Source of the DNA: Woeseiaceae bacterium
GTDB taxonomy: Bacteria; Pseudomonadota; Gammaproteobacteria; Steroidobacterales; Woeseiaceae
Reading direction: 5' to 3'
Assembly: GCA_021773135.1 (NCBI GenBank)
Contig: JAJFKP010000055.1
Coordinates: forward strand, 1-64,000
DNA length: 64,000 nt
Position 1 is the first letter of the stretch, and each line of letters opens with the position of its first letter. A program made the translations under genes and the position numbers. The notes below the pieces were generated by a model. It did no database searches. It was not told the DNA's origin and saw only the letters and a list, made by a program, of their open reading frames with translations. Positions 27,021-36,327 of the stretch are shown here, in pieces.

Positions 27021-27767
27021 TCAGGTATTGGTGATGACCTCATCATTGAGCTCATCCGGCGTGTGATCCAGCATGCGCCGATAGAGCAGCCCGAAGGCGC
27101 TTTGCATCAATGTCTCCTCGATGATTCCGTCGACGTCGCAATTCCGAGCCAGATGTCGCAGGCGCTCGAAAGTACGTATGTAATTGCGGGTGTGCCTGGC
27201 CCGGATCTCCGTGCCAAAAAACATATCCGCAAGGTTATCTTTGTCAATCATGCTTCTGCCAAGAAACATCCTGGCGAAAACCTCGCAGTCGCCATCCGCG
27301 ATACGTTTGAAATTCGCGTCAGTCTCTTCGCGGGTCATCTCGCCACTGCCGACCGTGCCCATCGACGACGAGTACAACATCCCTGAAATGCCGCCAAGCT
27401 GATGATCAACGTTCTCTTTTATTTTGAAAAAGGTCTCTTGCCGGGCATTCATTTCCGTCGCCGCGATAGCTGCGGTCTGCTTTTCGGATTGTTTCGACGC
27501 TTTTCTGATTGCTTTCGAATTGTTTGCGAGCTCGCGTTGCTGAATAAACAGGCCGATGACCAGCCACAGGAAGGCTAGCGGTGCGAAGGCCCCCTCGAGG
27601 AAGCTGCCAAGCGCCTCGGGCGACAGCCGATCGCCGGGCTCAGCGCGCATTACGCCAAAAACATACCAGCCGCCAGCGCCGACCCAGATAATCGTGATCA
27701 CGATGCCGAACCAGATCCGCCAGTCCCGTTTGCGTGTCTTGTGTTTTGTGCTGCCCGCAGCCGTCAT
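27021..27767 (-). CDS. Membrane-anchored coiled-coil protein of unknown function
   Basis: 248 residues: two transmembrane helices (about 17-40 and 55-75), a charged coiled coil (IQQRELANNSKAIRKASKQSEKQTAAIAATEMNARQ, about 75-110) and a soluble helical C-terminal domain starting ETFFKIKENVDHQLG. The architecture recalls proteins annotated as putative phage abortive-infection membrane proteins, but I see no diagnostic motif. It converges with fic, 5 bases apart. The start at 27767 has no clear ribosome-binding site and is uncertain. Confidence 0.6.
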   Translation of the reverse strand: MTAAGSTKHKTRKRDWRIWFGIVITIIWVGAGGWYVFGVMRAEPGDRLSPEALGSFLEGAFAPLAFLWLVIGLFIQQRELANNSKAIRKASKQSEKQTAAIAATEMNARQETFFKIKENVDHQLGGISGMLYSSSMGTVGSGEMTREETDANFKRIADGDCEVFARMFLGRSMIDKDNLADMFFGTEIRARHTRNYIRTFERLRHLARNCDVDGIIEETLMQSAFGLLYRRMLDHTPDELNDEVITNT

Positions 27768-28071
27768 AGGATCACTGTAGACGCTGCCGCCCAATATTGG
27801 CAATGCCCGACGCGACTGCATTAATGTCGTCGCGCAACTGTGCTCCCGGCAAACAACTAACGCAGGCTGCGAGGGATCAAACGGCCGCACCGCATTGCGC
27901 CCGGGAGCCGGCTGTCTGTGATCACGAAAACTACGCTAGAAAAACCATTATTTCATATAGTTACGGGGGTTCTGCGAGGTTCGAGAAGCAACCGGATAGC
28001 GGCGCGGTTATAGCCTAATTTACCCTTTGCTGGCACACTAAAGAATCGTCCAGTGATGAGCCGCGCGCGCA
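27768..28071. other. Intergenic region without a recognised gene
   Basis: Divergent spacer of 304 bases between the coiled-coil membrane protein and the unnamed membrane protein at 28072. It probably carries both promoters, but I found no box pair or repeat convincing enough to mark. Confidence 0.4.
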
Positions 28072-28917
28072 TTGATCATCGACCGCAGTCGACTGTTCCA
28101 GTTTTTCAAGTACACCGTTTATGCGCTGCTGACGGTGAACATCTACCTGTTTTTTGCCGAAGAATGGGCAGCAGCCGCCCACAGGTTTACGGATGGGGTC
28201 GCATTCGGCGCCATCATCGAGGGCTTTGCAGCCAGCATTGATACGACGGCCTGGGTGGTACTTCTGCTCATGTTTGAGCTGGAGACCTTTGTACTCGATG
28301 ACAAACAATTTACGCCGCGGGTGACATGGACTCTGCACGGGCTGCGGGCGATCTGCTACACATTTATCGTTTACGCATTTTACGGCTATGTGACCAAACT
28401 GGTTTTCCTGCTTGGCGCTGTCCCGCTTCCCGGGCTGATTGACCTGTGTACGATGGTAGATGGTCAATGGGCCTACGCAATCGATCTGGATGAATACGAA
28501 GTCCTGACGACGGAAAACTGCCAGACCCTCACGGGCAGCCGGGAATTCCTGCAATTCCCTGGGCTCACGGCAATTGTCGATCCCGCAGGCTACAAGGACA
28601 TTCTGCGCCTCGCCTGGGTTGACGTCATCAATGCTGCCGTCTGGCTGCTGGTCGTCGTCATCCTCGAGATTGAAGTGCGCCTGCAGGAGCGTGAGTTGCT
28701 ATCCGGGCTCGCTCGCAGGATAAGCGGTGTAAGCAAGTTATTCCTGTATACGGCGCTGCTATTCGCGGCCGTCTATTGGGCTATTAAAGGCGACTTCAAG
28801 GATTTCTGGGACGCTTTTCTCTGGATCGTCGCGTTCGTCTTCATTGAATTGAACGTATTCGAGTGGCGGCATGAGTCTGAGGAGGCCCAAAAAACCGGCG
28901 GAGCGCCAGTAATCTAG
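28072..28917 (+). CDS. Polytopic membrane protein, copy 1 of a family also at 41980
   Basis: 281 residues with about six hydrophobic helices. Conserved blocks shared with the 41980 protein include VYxLLxVN, ASIDTTAWVVLLLMFELET, LRAICYTF, a loop with cysteines (LIDLCTMVDGQ...TTENCQTL), WLLVVVILEIEVRLQERE and DAFLWIVAFVFIELNVFEWR. Charged residues inside helices (E in FELET, E in ILEIE) hint at a transport or sensing role. It starts at TTG 28072, since a stop codon precedes and no early ATG exists. Function unknown. Confidence 0.7.
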   Translation: MIIDRSRLFQFFKYTVYALLTVNIYLFFAEEWAAAAHRFTDGVAFGAIIEGFAASIDTTAWVVLLLMFELETFVLDDKQFTPRVTWTLHGLRAICYTFIVYAFYGYVTKLVFLLGAVPLPGLIDLCTMVDGQWAYAIDLDEYEVLTTENCQTLTGSREFLQFPGLTAIVDPAGYKDILRLAWVDVINAAVWLLVVVILEIEVRLQERELLSGLARRISGVSKLFLYTALLFAAVYWAIKGDFKDFWDAFLWIVAFVFIELNVFEWRHESEEAQKTGGAPVI

Positions 28918-28996
28918 CCCTTCCGCTGGAAATTCTGTATAAACTCGGCATGGTTCGAGACAATACATCCGTATTACAACAAAAAAAGAGTGCACT

Positions 28997-29431
28997 ATGG
29001 CAATTGCAGACTTAAGCAACGTTTTGAAAATATTCTCTGGCTCCAATCTGGATTCAGCGACCCAGAAAGAGCTGTACCAGGAAGTACTGCTCATGGTGCT
29101 GGCGCGTGCCTCGAGCTCTGACGCGAATATTCATGAAGTCGAAGTCGAATCAATCCAGAAAATCGTGCAACGGGAGACCGGCAAGGAAATAAGCGCACAG
29201 GACATCCGCAAGGCGGCGCGAACCGAGCTTTACGAAACGACGCCACTTTCCAAGTATCTTGGCAGTGCGAGTCGTGACCTCGCTGACGAGGACCGGGTCC
29301 GGGTCATTCAGTGCCTGGGTGAAGTCATCAAGAGTGATACCGAGGTAAGCGTGCTGGAGATCGATTTTTTTAACATGGTCGCTGCAGCGCTACGGGTAAC
29401 GCCTGCGGAGGTCGCAGGGCTAACTGATTAG
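28997..29431 (+). CDS. TerB-like (tellurite resistance TerB fold) protein
   Basis: 144 residues, all-helical. ELYQEVLLMVLARASSSDANIHEVEVESIQKIV followed later by RVRVIQCLGEVIKSDTEVSVLEIDFFNMVAAALRVTPAEV shows the two-fold repeat with acidic residues of TerB-like domains, proposed to bind metal ions. Despite the family name, a role in tellurite resistance is not implied. It overlaps the convergent neighbour by 4 bases at the stop codons. Confidence 0.75.
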   Translation: MAIADLSNVLKIFSGSNLDSATQKELYQEVLLMVLARASSSDANIHEVEVESIQKIVQRETGKEISAQDIRKAARTELYETTPLSKYLGSASRDLADEDRVRVIQCLGEVIKSDTEVSVLEIDFFNMVAAALRVTPAEVAGLTD

Positions 29432-29811
29432 CGAGACCGGCTGCGGTCGTTCGGCGTGAAGTGAGGAATTTTTTCGTCGCCATATGACCTCACGACTTCC
29501 GACACGACGATGTGGTAGCCGTCATACCACCTCGAGTATTGTTGCTTCGCTTCAAGATGATGCGGATTGCGTGAGAATTCGCCAAGGGCATCCAGCGAGT
29601 CCCAGTAATAGGTCGCATTCAGTATCGTGCCATCCTTCGAATACCAGGTCTCGGCACCCAGAAACCCATCGTTAGATTGTGCCGCCTGATCAATCAGGTC
29701 GTTCAAGCGGTGAAATTCGTCGTCATATTTCCCCGGCTTGAAAATGAATGCTGCGCTGTACACAAATAGCTCCCCCGCTTGATAGAGTCCGGCTGAATTC
29801 CCGGCTACCAT
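29428..29811 (-). CDS. ABM-like dimeric alpha-beta barrel protein
   Basis: 127 residues. VYSAAFIFKPGKYDDEFHRLNDLIDQAAQSNDGFLGAETWYSKDG...TYYWDSLDALGEF...HHLEAKQQY has the ferredoxin-like pattern of antibiotic biosynthesis monooxygenase (ABM) domains, including a W/Y-rich second strand and the late histidines. Members range from cofactor-free monooxygenases to haem-degrading enzymes, so the activity is open. The first 15 residues may not be translated; the start is uncertain. Confidence 0.65.
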   Translation of the reverse strand: MVAGNSAGLYQAGELFVYSAAFIFKPGKYDDEFHRLNDLIDQAAQSNDGFLGAETWYSKDGTILNATYYWDSLDALGEFSRNPHHLEAKQQYSRWYDGYHIVVSEVVRSYGDEKIPHFTPNDRSRSR

Positions 29812-29845
29812 AGCACCAGTCTTTCAGATTTCGGGAAAACCTGTG

Positions 29846-30646
29846 ATGCGACTCTTTACCCTGTTATTTTCTTTGCTAACGATTTGGACGGTTTCGGCGC
29901 CCGCGGCTGAGAGCGTCTATTTTGACGCTGACGGAACCACGCTGCACTACGTCACCGCTGGCGCCGGTGAGACGGTCGTTCTATTGCATGGTTTCAGTGG
30001 CTCCGCACAGGGATTATACGTCGAGCCAGGCACATTCGATGCCCTGGTCGATGCAGGCTATCGAGTGGTCGCACTCGACCAGGTCGGTCACGGCAAGAGT
30101 GATAAACCGTACGACCCGAATCGCTACGGGATGCAGATGGTTGAAGATATTCGACGACTTATGCAACACCTTGAGGTCGACAAAATACACCTGGCCGGCT
30201 ATTCGATGGGCGCCAAAGTCGCCAATACCTTTCGCAGTGTGTATCCGAGTCGCCTGCACTCGATTGTATTGGGCGGCTATGGCTGGCCCTGGCGGTCAAG
30301 GTCGATGACCTACGCCGAAGCCGAAACAGCAATGGCCACTCGAACTCTGCTTCCGGGGAACGATACGAAGGCGCTCGCTGCCGTGAGTGTCGGCATGCAT
30401 GACCTGACATCGAGTGAAGATAGCTTACGCGCCAATTCCGTACCGGCTTTCGGCATCATAGGTGACAAGGACGAAGTGGTTTCCGGTGACGATTTTCGAA
30501 CCTTCACGGAGACGATGGCAGGACTCGAATTCACGGTGATTCCGGGTACCCATGCAGGACCGGATGGCGCGCCCTACAAACCTCGGTATGCGCAGGAAAT
30601 ACTTCGATTCCTGGCGCAACACCAGGCGCCTGAAACGCCCGACTGA
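29846..30646 (+). CDS. Secreted alpha/beta hydrolase
   Basis: 266 residues with an N-terminal signal peptide (MRLFTLLFSLLTIWTVSAPAAE). The oxyanion loop LLHGFSGS, the nucleophile elbow AGYSMGAKV (Ser), an acid in IIGDKDEVV and the catalytic His in IPGTHAGPD make a complete triad. It resembles haloperoxidase/esterase-type hydrolases acting in the periplasm or outside. ATG 29846 is preferred to the GTG at 29843. It converges with the ABC permease gene. Substrate unknown. Confidence 0.85.
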   Translation: MRLFTLLFSLLTIWTVSAPAAESVYFDADGTTLHYVTAGAGETVVLLHGFSGSAQGLYVEPGTFDALVDAGYRVVALDQVGHGKSDKPYDPNRYGMQMVEDIRRLMQHLEVDKIHLAGYSMGAKVANTFRSVYPSRLHSIVLGGYGWPWRSRSMTYAEAETAMATRTLLPGNDTKALAAVSVGMHDLTSSEDSLRANSVPAFGIIGDKDEVVSGDDFRTFTETMAGLEFTVIPGTHAGPDGAPYKPRYAQEILRFLAQHQAPETPD

Positions 30647-30661
30647 CGGCGCCGTTTGCAA

Positions 30662-31873
30662 CTAAATCGATCTTGTCGCCGTTGCCGGGGAGACCTGGCT
30701 GGCTCGTCGCGCCGGACCCAGCACAGCCAGCTGACCTACTATCCACAGAGCCAGCATCGCAACCGGTACGACGTACCAGGCAATCGGCGTCAGCGCAAAG
30801 ATTTGCACCATCCAAATGTTAATTGCCACCGCCAGAACCGCTCCGCCCAAGACTCCAACCGTGCTGATCAGAAAGTTTTCCAGCATGAAATAACGCAGTA
30901 TCGACCGCCGCGTTGCACCAAGCGCGCGACGTGTACCGATCTGTTTGGTGCGCCTGGCAACACTGAAACTGGCGAGGCCAACGATACCCAGACTCGTGAT
31001 GGCGGTTAGCAGGCTTACAATGAACACTAACAGCTTGATCATCGCGGAATCTTCAAGATAGGCTGCCGCGCGAACGTCATTCATTGTTTGCGCACCGTCG
31101 ATTATTCGTCCTGTATCACGATCCGCCAGAGCCTTTTCGATCTGCGGAATCACCTCGTCCCGGTATCCGGTTTCTGTGCGAACGACGTAGCGTGCAAAGT
31201 CGTCACCTCGCTTCATCGGCACCAGCATTGATCGCTCTACGCCACTCCACTCTTTCCACGGTGCCTGCATGCGATCAATGATGCCAATAATCGTGACCGG
31301 CAGATTGTTTTCGATATAGGCAACCCTGCCTATAACTTCCGCAGCCGTCGATTCCGGGAATAACGCCATCGCCATTGCGTTGGAGAGAATTATTGTCTCT
31401 GGCCATCTCGGCCCTCCGTCCGGATCAAACCAGCGCACATCGGTTGGCAGGAAATTTCGCCCCGCAATCAGGTCAATACCAAATGTGCCGACTCCGTGTT
31501 CATCGACAAAATAAATCGCGACACCGACGGCATCGCTATTGTCGCCGGGCGCGATTGCAAGACCTTGCGACCAACCTCCCTGGCGTAGCGGCATGGAATT
31601 CGTCAATACCGCATCAACCACGCCAGGGTGATTGCGGATAAGATCCAGATCGGCCGCAACCATCGACTGATATTCGAGATCAGGATCGAAGCTGCTGCTG
31701 TAAATCTGAAAAATGTTCTCCTCGTCAACGCCACTTGGCCGCCCCATCAGCCTGGACCTTTCCTGGATAATCGCAATGGCGTTGACCATCAGGGCCATTG
31801 TTAAGGCAATCTGCAGTGCGATAAGCACATAGCTGCTCTTGTTGCGTAATAACGCTCGCCAAATTGGTCCCAT
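30662..31873 (-). CDS. MacB-like ABC transporter permease (second permease)
   Basis: 403 residues: one N-terminal helix, a large periplasmic MacB_PCD domain (about 45-270) and a C-terminal FtsX core with three helices (about 280-390), including ARRTKQIGTRRALGATRRSI. It lacks the ATPase domain that is fused in E. coli MacB. Last gene of the six-gene exporter operon. It is a diverged paralogue of the adjacent permease, so the two probably form a heterodimer. Confidence 0.85.
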   Translation of the reverse strand: MGPIWRALLRNKSSYVLIALQIALTMALMVNAIAIIQERSRLMGRPSGVDEENIFQIYSSSFDPDLEYQSMVAADLDLIRNHPGVVDAVLTNSMPLRQGGWSQGLAIAPGDNSDAVGVAIYFVDEHGVGTFGIDLIAGRNFLPTDVRWFDPDGGPRWPETIILSNAMAMALFPESTAAEVIGRVAYIENNLPVTIIGIIDRMQAPWKEWSGVERSMLVPMKRGDDFARYVVRTETGYRDEVIPQIEKALADRDTGRIIDGAQTMNDVRAAAYLEDSAMIKLLVFIVSLLTAITSLGIVGLASFSVARRTKQIGTRRALGATRRSILRYFMLENFLISTVGVLGGAVLAVAINIWMVQIFALTPIAWYVVPVAMLALWIVGQLAVLGPARRASQVSPATATRSI

Positions 31874-31917
31874 GTCCGTTTGTCCCCTGACACAACCGCG
31901 CTGGCGCGGAAATCAGC

Positions 31918-33237
31918 TCAAAGTGAATTTAACTGGCTCGCTGGCTGAATCTTGCAAGCTCGCCAGGTCGGGTACAGCGCCGCGCCCAGTGCAGCTACAA
32001 CGGCAAGGCCAACTGCCGCGAGCACCATTACCCAGTCCATGCTCACCAGCCGTTCCAGGAAACCCGAGTTGCCGTAAAGCCCCCTGATGCCCTGCAAGCC
32101 CGCCCAGGTCAATGCAACCCCGAACAATCCGCCGGTGAGGCCAATCAGCCCCGCCTCGACGATATATTGGGAGAAAATTGCTGACCGGGATGCACCAAGC
32201 GCACGCCGCAACGAAATATCGCCGCAACGTCGCATGATTTTCGCAAGCAGCAGCCCTATCGTGTTCAGGAGGCAAACGATCAGAAACAGAACAGCCAGGC
32301 CGAGTAAAACCTGGATATCGTCATCTACGACTTCCTCGACTGCCATCCACTGCATGACATTGCTCAGGCGATTATTGATGGGTCGCGCGAACCTGCCCAG
32401 GGCTTTTTGTGTTTCCGCATAGGCGTCGAGAAAAAGCATGTACGCTTCTTTTTCTTCAACGCTATGCAGCTCAACCCAAAACTGCAGCCAGACGCACTCG
32501 GAATTAAGAAACGCCTGGTAGCTATTCTCGCCGACGGGCTTCCAGCAATTCGTGTTGCCGTCACTGCTAATCTCTTTGGCAATGCTCACGCTAAGTGGAA
32601 AATACACTTCCTCAGCATCGCCGAATGATTGATTGTTAACGTCATAAAATTTTGGCGTTGGCGCCCACGAATTCATTACACCGGATATACGATAACTGTC
32701 GCCGTTCATCACAATAAATCGACCAACCGAATTCCTTCCGCCAAACAGACGCTCGTTAATTTCTTTGGTGATGACAGCGACATGCTCTTGACCTTCGTCC
32801 GCCGATGCGCCCCACCCTGCGCCATATAAGAACGGAGTATCGAACATGGTGAAGAAGTCGGCCGAAGTACTGCGTCCATTGACCATGAAAGGCAATTGAT
32901 CGCGTTCAGCGGGCTCGACCACGCGGGAAGATCGGTAACTCAAAACCTGCCGACGTGCCTCGGCTGCCGCCAGCAACGCCGTTCCGTCCCGGTAGGTCAC
33001 CTGTGAGGGCGGAAAATCAGGTTCGCGAGCGGCTTCGAGCGGGTCCCAGCTGTCCAACTGCACGTGGTACAGCACCTTTGATTTGTGCGGTATCGGATCC
33101 CCGCCCATCACGTAGTTGATATTGACGATTGTCATGCAGGCACCGATACCGGTGGCAATTGCAGCGACCATCAGCGCGCTCAAAATTGAGTTTCTGCGAA
33201 TACTGAGTGCACCGAGTTTCACGTAATAACGAAGCAT
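31918..33237 (-). CDS. MacB-like ABC transporter permease (first permease)
   Basis: 439 residues with the same layout as its downstream partner: N-terminal helix (SILSALMVAAIATGIGACM), periplasmic domain (about 45-310), and FtsX core (ILLGLAVLFLIVCLLNTIGLL, MRRCGDISLRRALGASRSAI). It begins 19 bases after the ATPase gene. In MacB-type pumps the periplasmic domain couples ATP hydrolysis to pushing substrates through a TolC channel; no TolC homologue is encoded here. Confidence 0.87.
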   Translation of the reverse strand: MLRYYVKLGALSIRRNSILSALMVAAIATGIGACMTIVNINYVMGGDPIPHKSKVLYHVQLDSWDPLEAAREPDFPPSQVTYRDGTALLAAAEARRQVLSYRSSRVVEPAERDQLPFMVNGRSTSADFFTMFDTPFLYGAGWGASADEGQEHVAVITKEINERLFGGRNSVGRFIVMNGDSYRISGVMNSWAPTPKFYDVNNQSFGDAEEVYFPLSVSIAKEISSDGNTNCWKPVGENSYQAFLNSECVWLQFWVELHSVEEKEAYMLFLDAYAETQKALGRFARPINNRLSNVMQWMAVEEVVDDDIQVLLGLAVLFLIVCLLNTIGLLLAKIMRRCGDISLRRALGASRSAIFSQYIVEAGLIGLTGGLFGVALTWAGLQGIRGLYGNSGFLERLVSMDWVMVLAAVGLAVVAALGAALYPTWRACKIQPASQLNSL

Positions 33238-33256
33238 GGTCTTCCTTCTGGCTCCG

Positions 33257-33952
33257 TCAGGAGCCGATTGCCACCTTCAACCCGGCATCTTCAACCGAGA
33301 GCTGACCATCACGCACAAATATATTTCGCCTGGCACGCGCTGCCAGGGACGGCTCGTGCGTCACCATGATGATCGTCGTGCCTTTCGAATTGATGTCTTC
33401 GAGCAATTCCATAACGCTGTCCGCCATAGCAGAATCAAGATTGCCGGTCGGCTCATCGGCTAACAGAAAACGTGGTTCGCCCGCTAGTGCTCGCGCGATT
33501 GCTACACGCTGCTGCTGGCCACCCGATAGCTGCGACGGCAAATGTTTTTTCCGAGACGCCAGCCCGACCATGTCCAGCACCGAATCGATGCGCCTTCTGC
33601 GCTCCGCCGAATCGAAGCCGCGATAGCGCAATGGCACGTCAACGTTGTCGAATATGTCGAGTTCAGGAATGAGGTTAAAACTCTGAAAAATGAAACCGAT
33701 TTTTTCATTGCGCAAGCGGGATCGGGACGCGTCGTCAAGTTGGGTTGTATCTTTGCCGTCCAGCGAATAACGACCACTGGTAAACCCCTCAAGCAGTCCG
33801 GCTATGTTCAGGAAGGTTGTCTTTCCGGAACCTGACGGTCCGGTTACGGAAACGAACTCGCCCTCTTCAACGTCAAGCGAAAAATCACGCAATGCGTGCG
33901 TCTCTACGGTTTCTGTCCGATACACCATCGATATGTTTTGCATGCTTAGCAT
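33257..33952 (-). CDS. ABC transporter ATP-binding protein (MacB/LolD type)
   Basis: 231 residues with Walker A GPSGSGKTT, Q-loop FIFQSFNLI, signature LSGGQQQR, Walker B FLLADEPTG and H-loop VTHEP. Closest in type to the LolD/MacB/FtsE group of mechanotransmission ABC proteins. It lies 18 bases after the adaptor gene and 19 before the permease, so the three products form one complex. Confidence 0.93.
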   Translation of the reverse strand: MLSMQNISMVYRTETVETHALRDFSLDVEEGEFVSVTGPSGSGKTTFLNIAGLLEGFTSGRYSLDGKDTTQLDDASRSRLRNEKIGFIFQSFNLIPELDIFDNVDVPLRYRGFDSAERRRRIDSVLDMVGLASRKKHLPSQLSGGQQQRVAIARALAGEPRFLLADEPTGNLDSAMADSVMELLEDINSKGTTIIMVTHEPSLAARARRNIFVRDGQLSVEDAGLKVAIGS

Positions 33953-33970
33953 GGCCTTTCCCTCCTGCTA

Positions 33971-35383
33971 CTATTGATCGGTAATCAGCACCGCTTCGGC
34001 GCCAGCAAATTGATCAGTACTCGAAATCACGACTCGGTCGCCTTCGACCAATCCATCCTGAATCTCAACCGCACCCAGACTGCGAGCGCCAACTACGATT
34101 GATTTTCGAATTGCCTGGCGGTTGCCATCCAGTACATACGCCACCCGGCCCGCGCCGGATTCCAGAAATTGGCCACGCTGCAAGGTCAGCACATTCGGTT
34201 TTTCCTCGATCAGGATTCGCGTTGTCAGTCGTTGGTTCTGACGAATATTCCTTGGCATGTTGTCGACAAACCGGATGCGACTTGCAACCTGGTTATTGAT
34301 GATCTCCGGTGATACGGCAACGAGCTGTCCGGCGTACCTTTCGGTACCGACCAGCACTTCTGCCTGCATGCCTAAACCGAGATCGTCGGCGTAACTCTCA
34401 GGAACCTGGGCATCGATCTCGAATCTCGACAAATCGACTACCGCCATCACCGGTGTGTCACGGGATACCGCTGCTTTTTGGTCAACCAGGAGGTCACCAA
34501 CTATCCCGTTAACGGGCGACTCGATCGATAGTGCGTCGACCTGTCGTTGCAGATTAGCGACCAGCAGTTCCTGTCCGCGGAGATCAATTTCACTTGCTTT
34601 TAGTTCGAATGCGAGGCGCTCATCAAACAAATCCGCGTCGGCAACGGCATGTGCGTAGGCCAGCTCGGCATTGCGCAGATCGTCCTGTGCTTTTTCAAAA
34701 TCGATGACTGAAATTACGGCAACTTTGTTGGCCTCATCAGCCCGTCGCTTCTCTCTTTTCGCGGCAACCAGTGCGACGTCAGCCAGGTCGGCCTCTTTGC
34801 GTTTTTCGAGAGCCTGTTGCCGCGACTCTATCCGCTGGCGTTGCAACTGGACTGCGGAACGCTCCAGTGCCCCCTGTGCCTGGCGCAACTGGCTGGTCAA
34901 TTCAGGGCTGTCTACGCGCGCCAGAGGCTGGCCCTGTTTGACGCTTGCGCCGGCCTCGACCAGTAGCGTGATCGTGCCCTGAGCCGGTGCATACAGTGTC
35001 GGGCTCACCGCGGCAATGACACGGCCCTCGACGGAAACGTCACGAACCAGGTCTGCACGGGTAACGGTCGCGATACGCAAGCGGTCCATCGAGACCGTCA
35101 CACTGGCTGTCGCCCAGCGATTCACGGCCGGCGCGATCGCCCAGCCCATGACCAGCAGCACGACGAACCCGATGCCGACCATAAGCGTGCGATATCTGGA
35201 ACTCTTCGGTGCCAGTTCCACATCCTGGCCAGATGTATCCGCTATTTTCAGTGTACTTCCCCGGGCGGCATCCTCCAGCACAACAGCACTGGCTCGTATT
35301 GCTTGGATGCACCGCGAGCGAGAATGGTTTACCGAAAACGCATATTTTTGGCGCCGGGAGTTGCGCCAGAATCGCGGCAACAA
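33971..35383 (-). CDS. MacA/HlyD-type periplasmic adaptor
   Basis: Membrane-fusion protein linking the ABC motor to an outer-membrane channel. A transmembrane anchor (LMVGIGFVVLLVMGWAIAP, about 67-85) is followed by a biotinyl-lipoyl-like domain (PAQGTITLLVEAGASVKQGQPLARVDS), a long coiled-coil hairpin (about 155-275) and the returning beta domains. The true start is uncertain: the frame opens at TTG 35383, but the first 34 residues look atypical and a GTG at 35281 would give a more usual N-terminus. Confidence 0.85.
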   Translation of the reverse strand: MLPRFWRNSRRQKYAFSVNHSRSRCIQAIRASAVVLEDAARGSTLKIADTSGQDVELAPKSSRYRTLMVGIGFVVLLVMGWAIAPAVNRWATASVTVSMDRLRIATVTRADLVRDVSVEGRVIAAVSPTLYAPAQGTITLLVEAGASVKQGQPLARVDSPELTSQLRQAQGALERSAVQLQRQRIESRQQALEKRKEADLADVALVAAKREKRRADEANKVAVISVIDFEKAQDDLRNAELAYAHAVADADLFDERLAFELKASEIDLRGQELLVANLQRQVDALSIESPVNGIVGDLLVDQKAAVSRDTPVMAVVDLSRFEIDAQVPESYADDLGLGMQAEVLVGTERYAGQLVAVSPEIINNQVASRIRFVDNMPRNIRQNQRLTTRILIEEKPNVLTLQRGQFLESGAGRVAYVLDGNRQAIRKSIVVGARSLGAVEIQDGLVEGDRVVISSTDQFAGAEAVLITDQ

Positions 35384-35406
35384 TTTATGTGCCGGCTAGA
35401 GGGCGT

Positions 35407-35811
35407 CTATTCGGATACCGAAATTCGTGGCTCCCGGCCTGCCAGGTCCGGATCATCGTCGTTAACGCGCAAATTGACTAGCCTGGCCTCTGCGTCCAGT
35501 GTCATAAGAAAGTCATGCCAAGTCTGTTCTTCCTGTCTGCGGTAGTGTCCCGATACTTCCCACCCCGTCTCAGTGGGAAAAATATAGACTTTGCCCGCCG
35601 CACGAATTCTCTCAAGTGGGTCCGAAATTTCAATGTCGGCAGCGCCGACGGATTCGCGCAGTATTTCCCGGGCCGCAAGGACGACACCCTCTTCTGCCGT
35701 CCGGCGCGAAGAGCGCTCCGTGTCCGTTATCCACAGGTATGAGCCGAGTGCAGCCAGCAGGCCGACGGCGAATGCCACGACAAGTCGCAAAATGCGGTGA
35801 TTCAAGGTCAT
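35407..35811 (-). CDS. Small membrane-anchored periplasmic protein in the exporter operon
   Basis: 134 residues with one N-terminal helix (ILRLVVAFAVGLLAALGSYLW) and a compact periplasmic domain (GWEVSGHYRRQEEQTWHDFLMTLDAEARLVNLRV). I do not recognise the family. It stands 23 bases before the adaptor gene and 51 after the zinc-ribbon gene, so it is probably co-transcribed with the ABC exporter and may assist it. Confidence 0.6.
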   Translation of the reverse strand: MTLNHRILRLVVAFAVGLLAALGSYLWITDTERSSRRTAEEGVVLAAREILRESVGAADIEISDPLERIRAAGKVYIFPTETGWEVSGHYRRQEEQTWHDFLMTLDAEARLVNLRVNDDDPDLAGREPRISVSE

Positions 35812-35862
35812 CTGGAAACTATCGTCCGATTCCGGTAACAGCGAAAGCGGTGATGATATAGA

Positions 35863-36222
35863 TTATTTGAACAAATCGTCAGCAGCCGCAATCCTGGGAT
35901 CATCGGCCGTCTCGGTGTCCGCCCCGTCACCAAACAACTCCTCTAGCGCGTTCTTCGACCTTGCCGCGTGTGCCGCGCCAATCGAATCAAAAACGCCGTA
36001 AGCCGGTTTGAACCATTCGCAAAAATTCACTTTCTCCTTGTCCATCACCTCTTCGGCGTCATCTTCTGTGCACTGTTTCGTGACATTCTTGTCGAAATAC
36101 ACGCACATTCGGCAGACATGCACAGGTGCTCGGCAGGCGCGACACTCATCTCTTCTGGATAAAGGCAGGCTCAGGTGCGCAAGCGAACCGCCACAGCGAA
36201 AACAGGTGATTTGTTGAGTCAT
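35863..36222 (-). CDS. Zinc-ribbon-like protein of unknown function
   Basis: 119 residues. Cysteine pairs ITCFRCGG, DECRAC and VCRMC, followed by single cysteines in KQCTED and NFCEWF, suggest one or two zinc sites in the N-terminal 75 residues; the C-terminus is an acidic tail. Similar unnamed proteins occur in gammaproteobacteria. First gene of the run leading into the ABC exporter, which may or may not be functionally linked. Confidence 0.6.
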   Translation of the reverse strand: MTQQITCFRCGGSLAHLSLPLSRRDECRACRAPVHVCRMCVYFDKNVTKQCTEDDAEEVMDKEKVNFCEWFKPAYGVFDSIGAAHAARSKNALEELFGDGADTETADDPRIAAADDLFK

Positions 36223-36327
36223 ACTAATGCCCGCAATTGCTACCTGACCGTAATGGATTCAGACTTGCGCCAAGAATATAAAGCTTTATGCGGCGGGTAA
36301 ACGATTTAGCCACGGGAGAGATTCGCT

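Noticed and set aside
28997-29431. Tellurite resistance operon
   Set aside because: Only a TerB-fold protein is present; no terA, terC, terD or terZ is nearby, so the resistance label is not supported.
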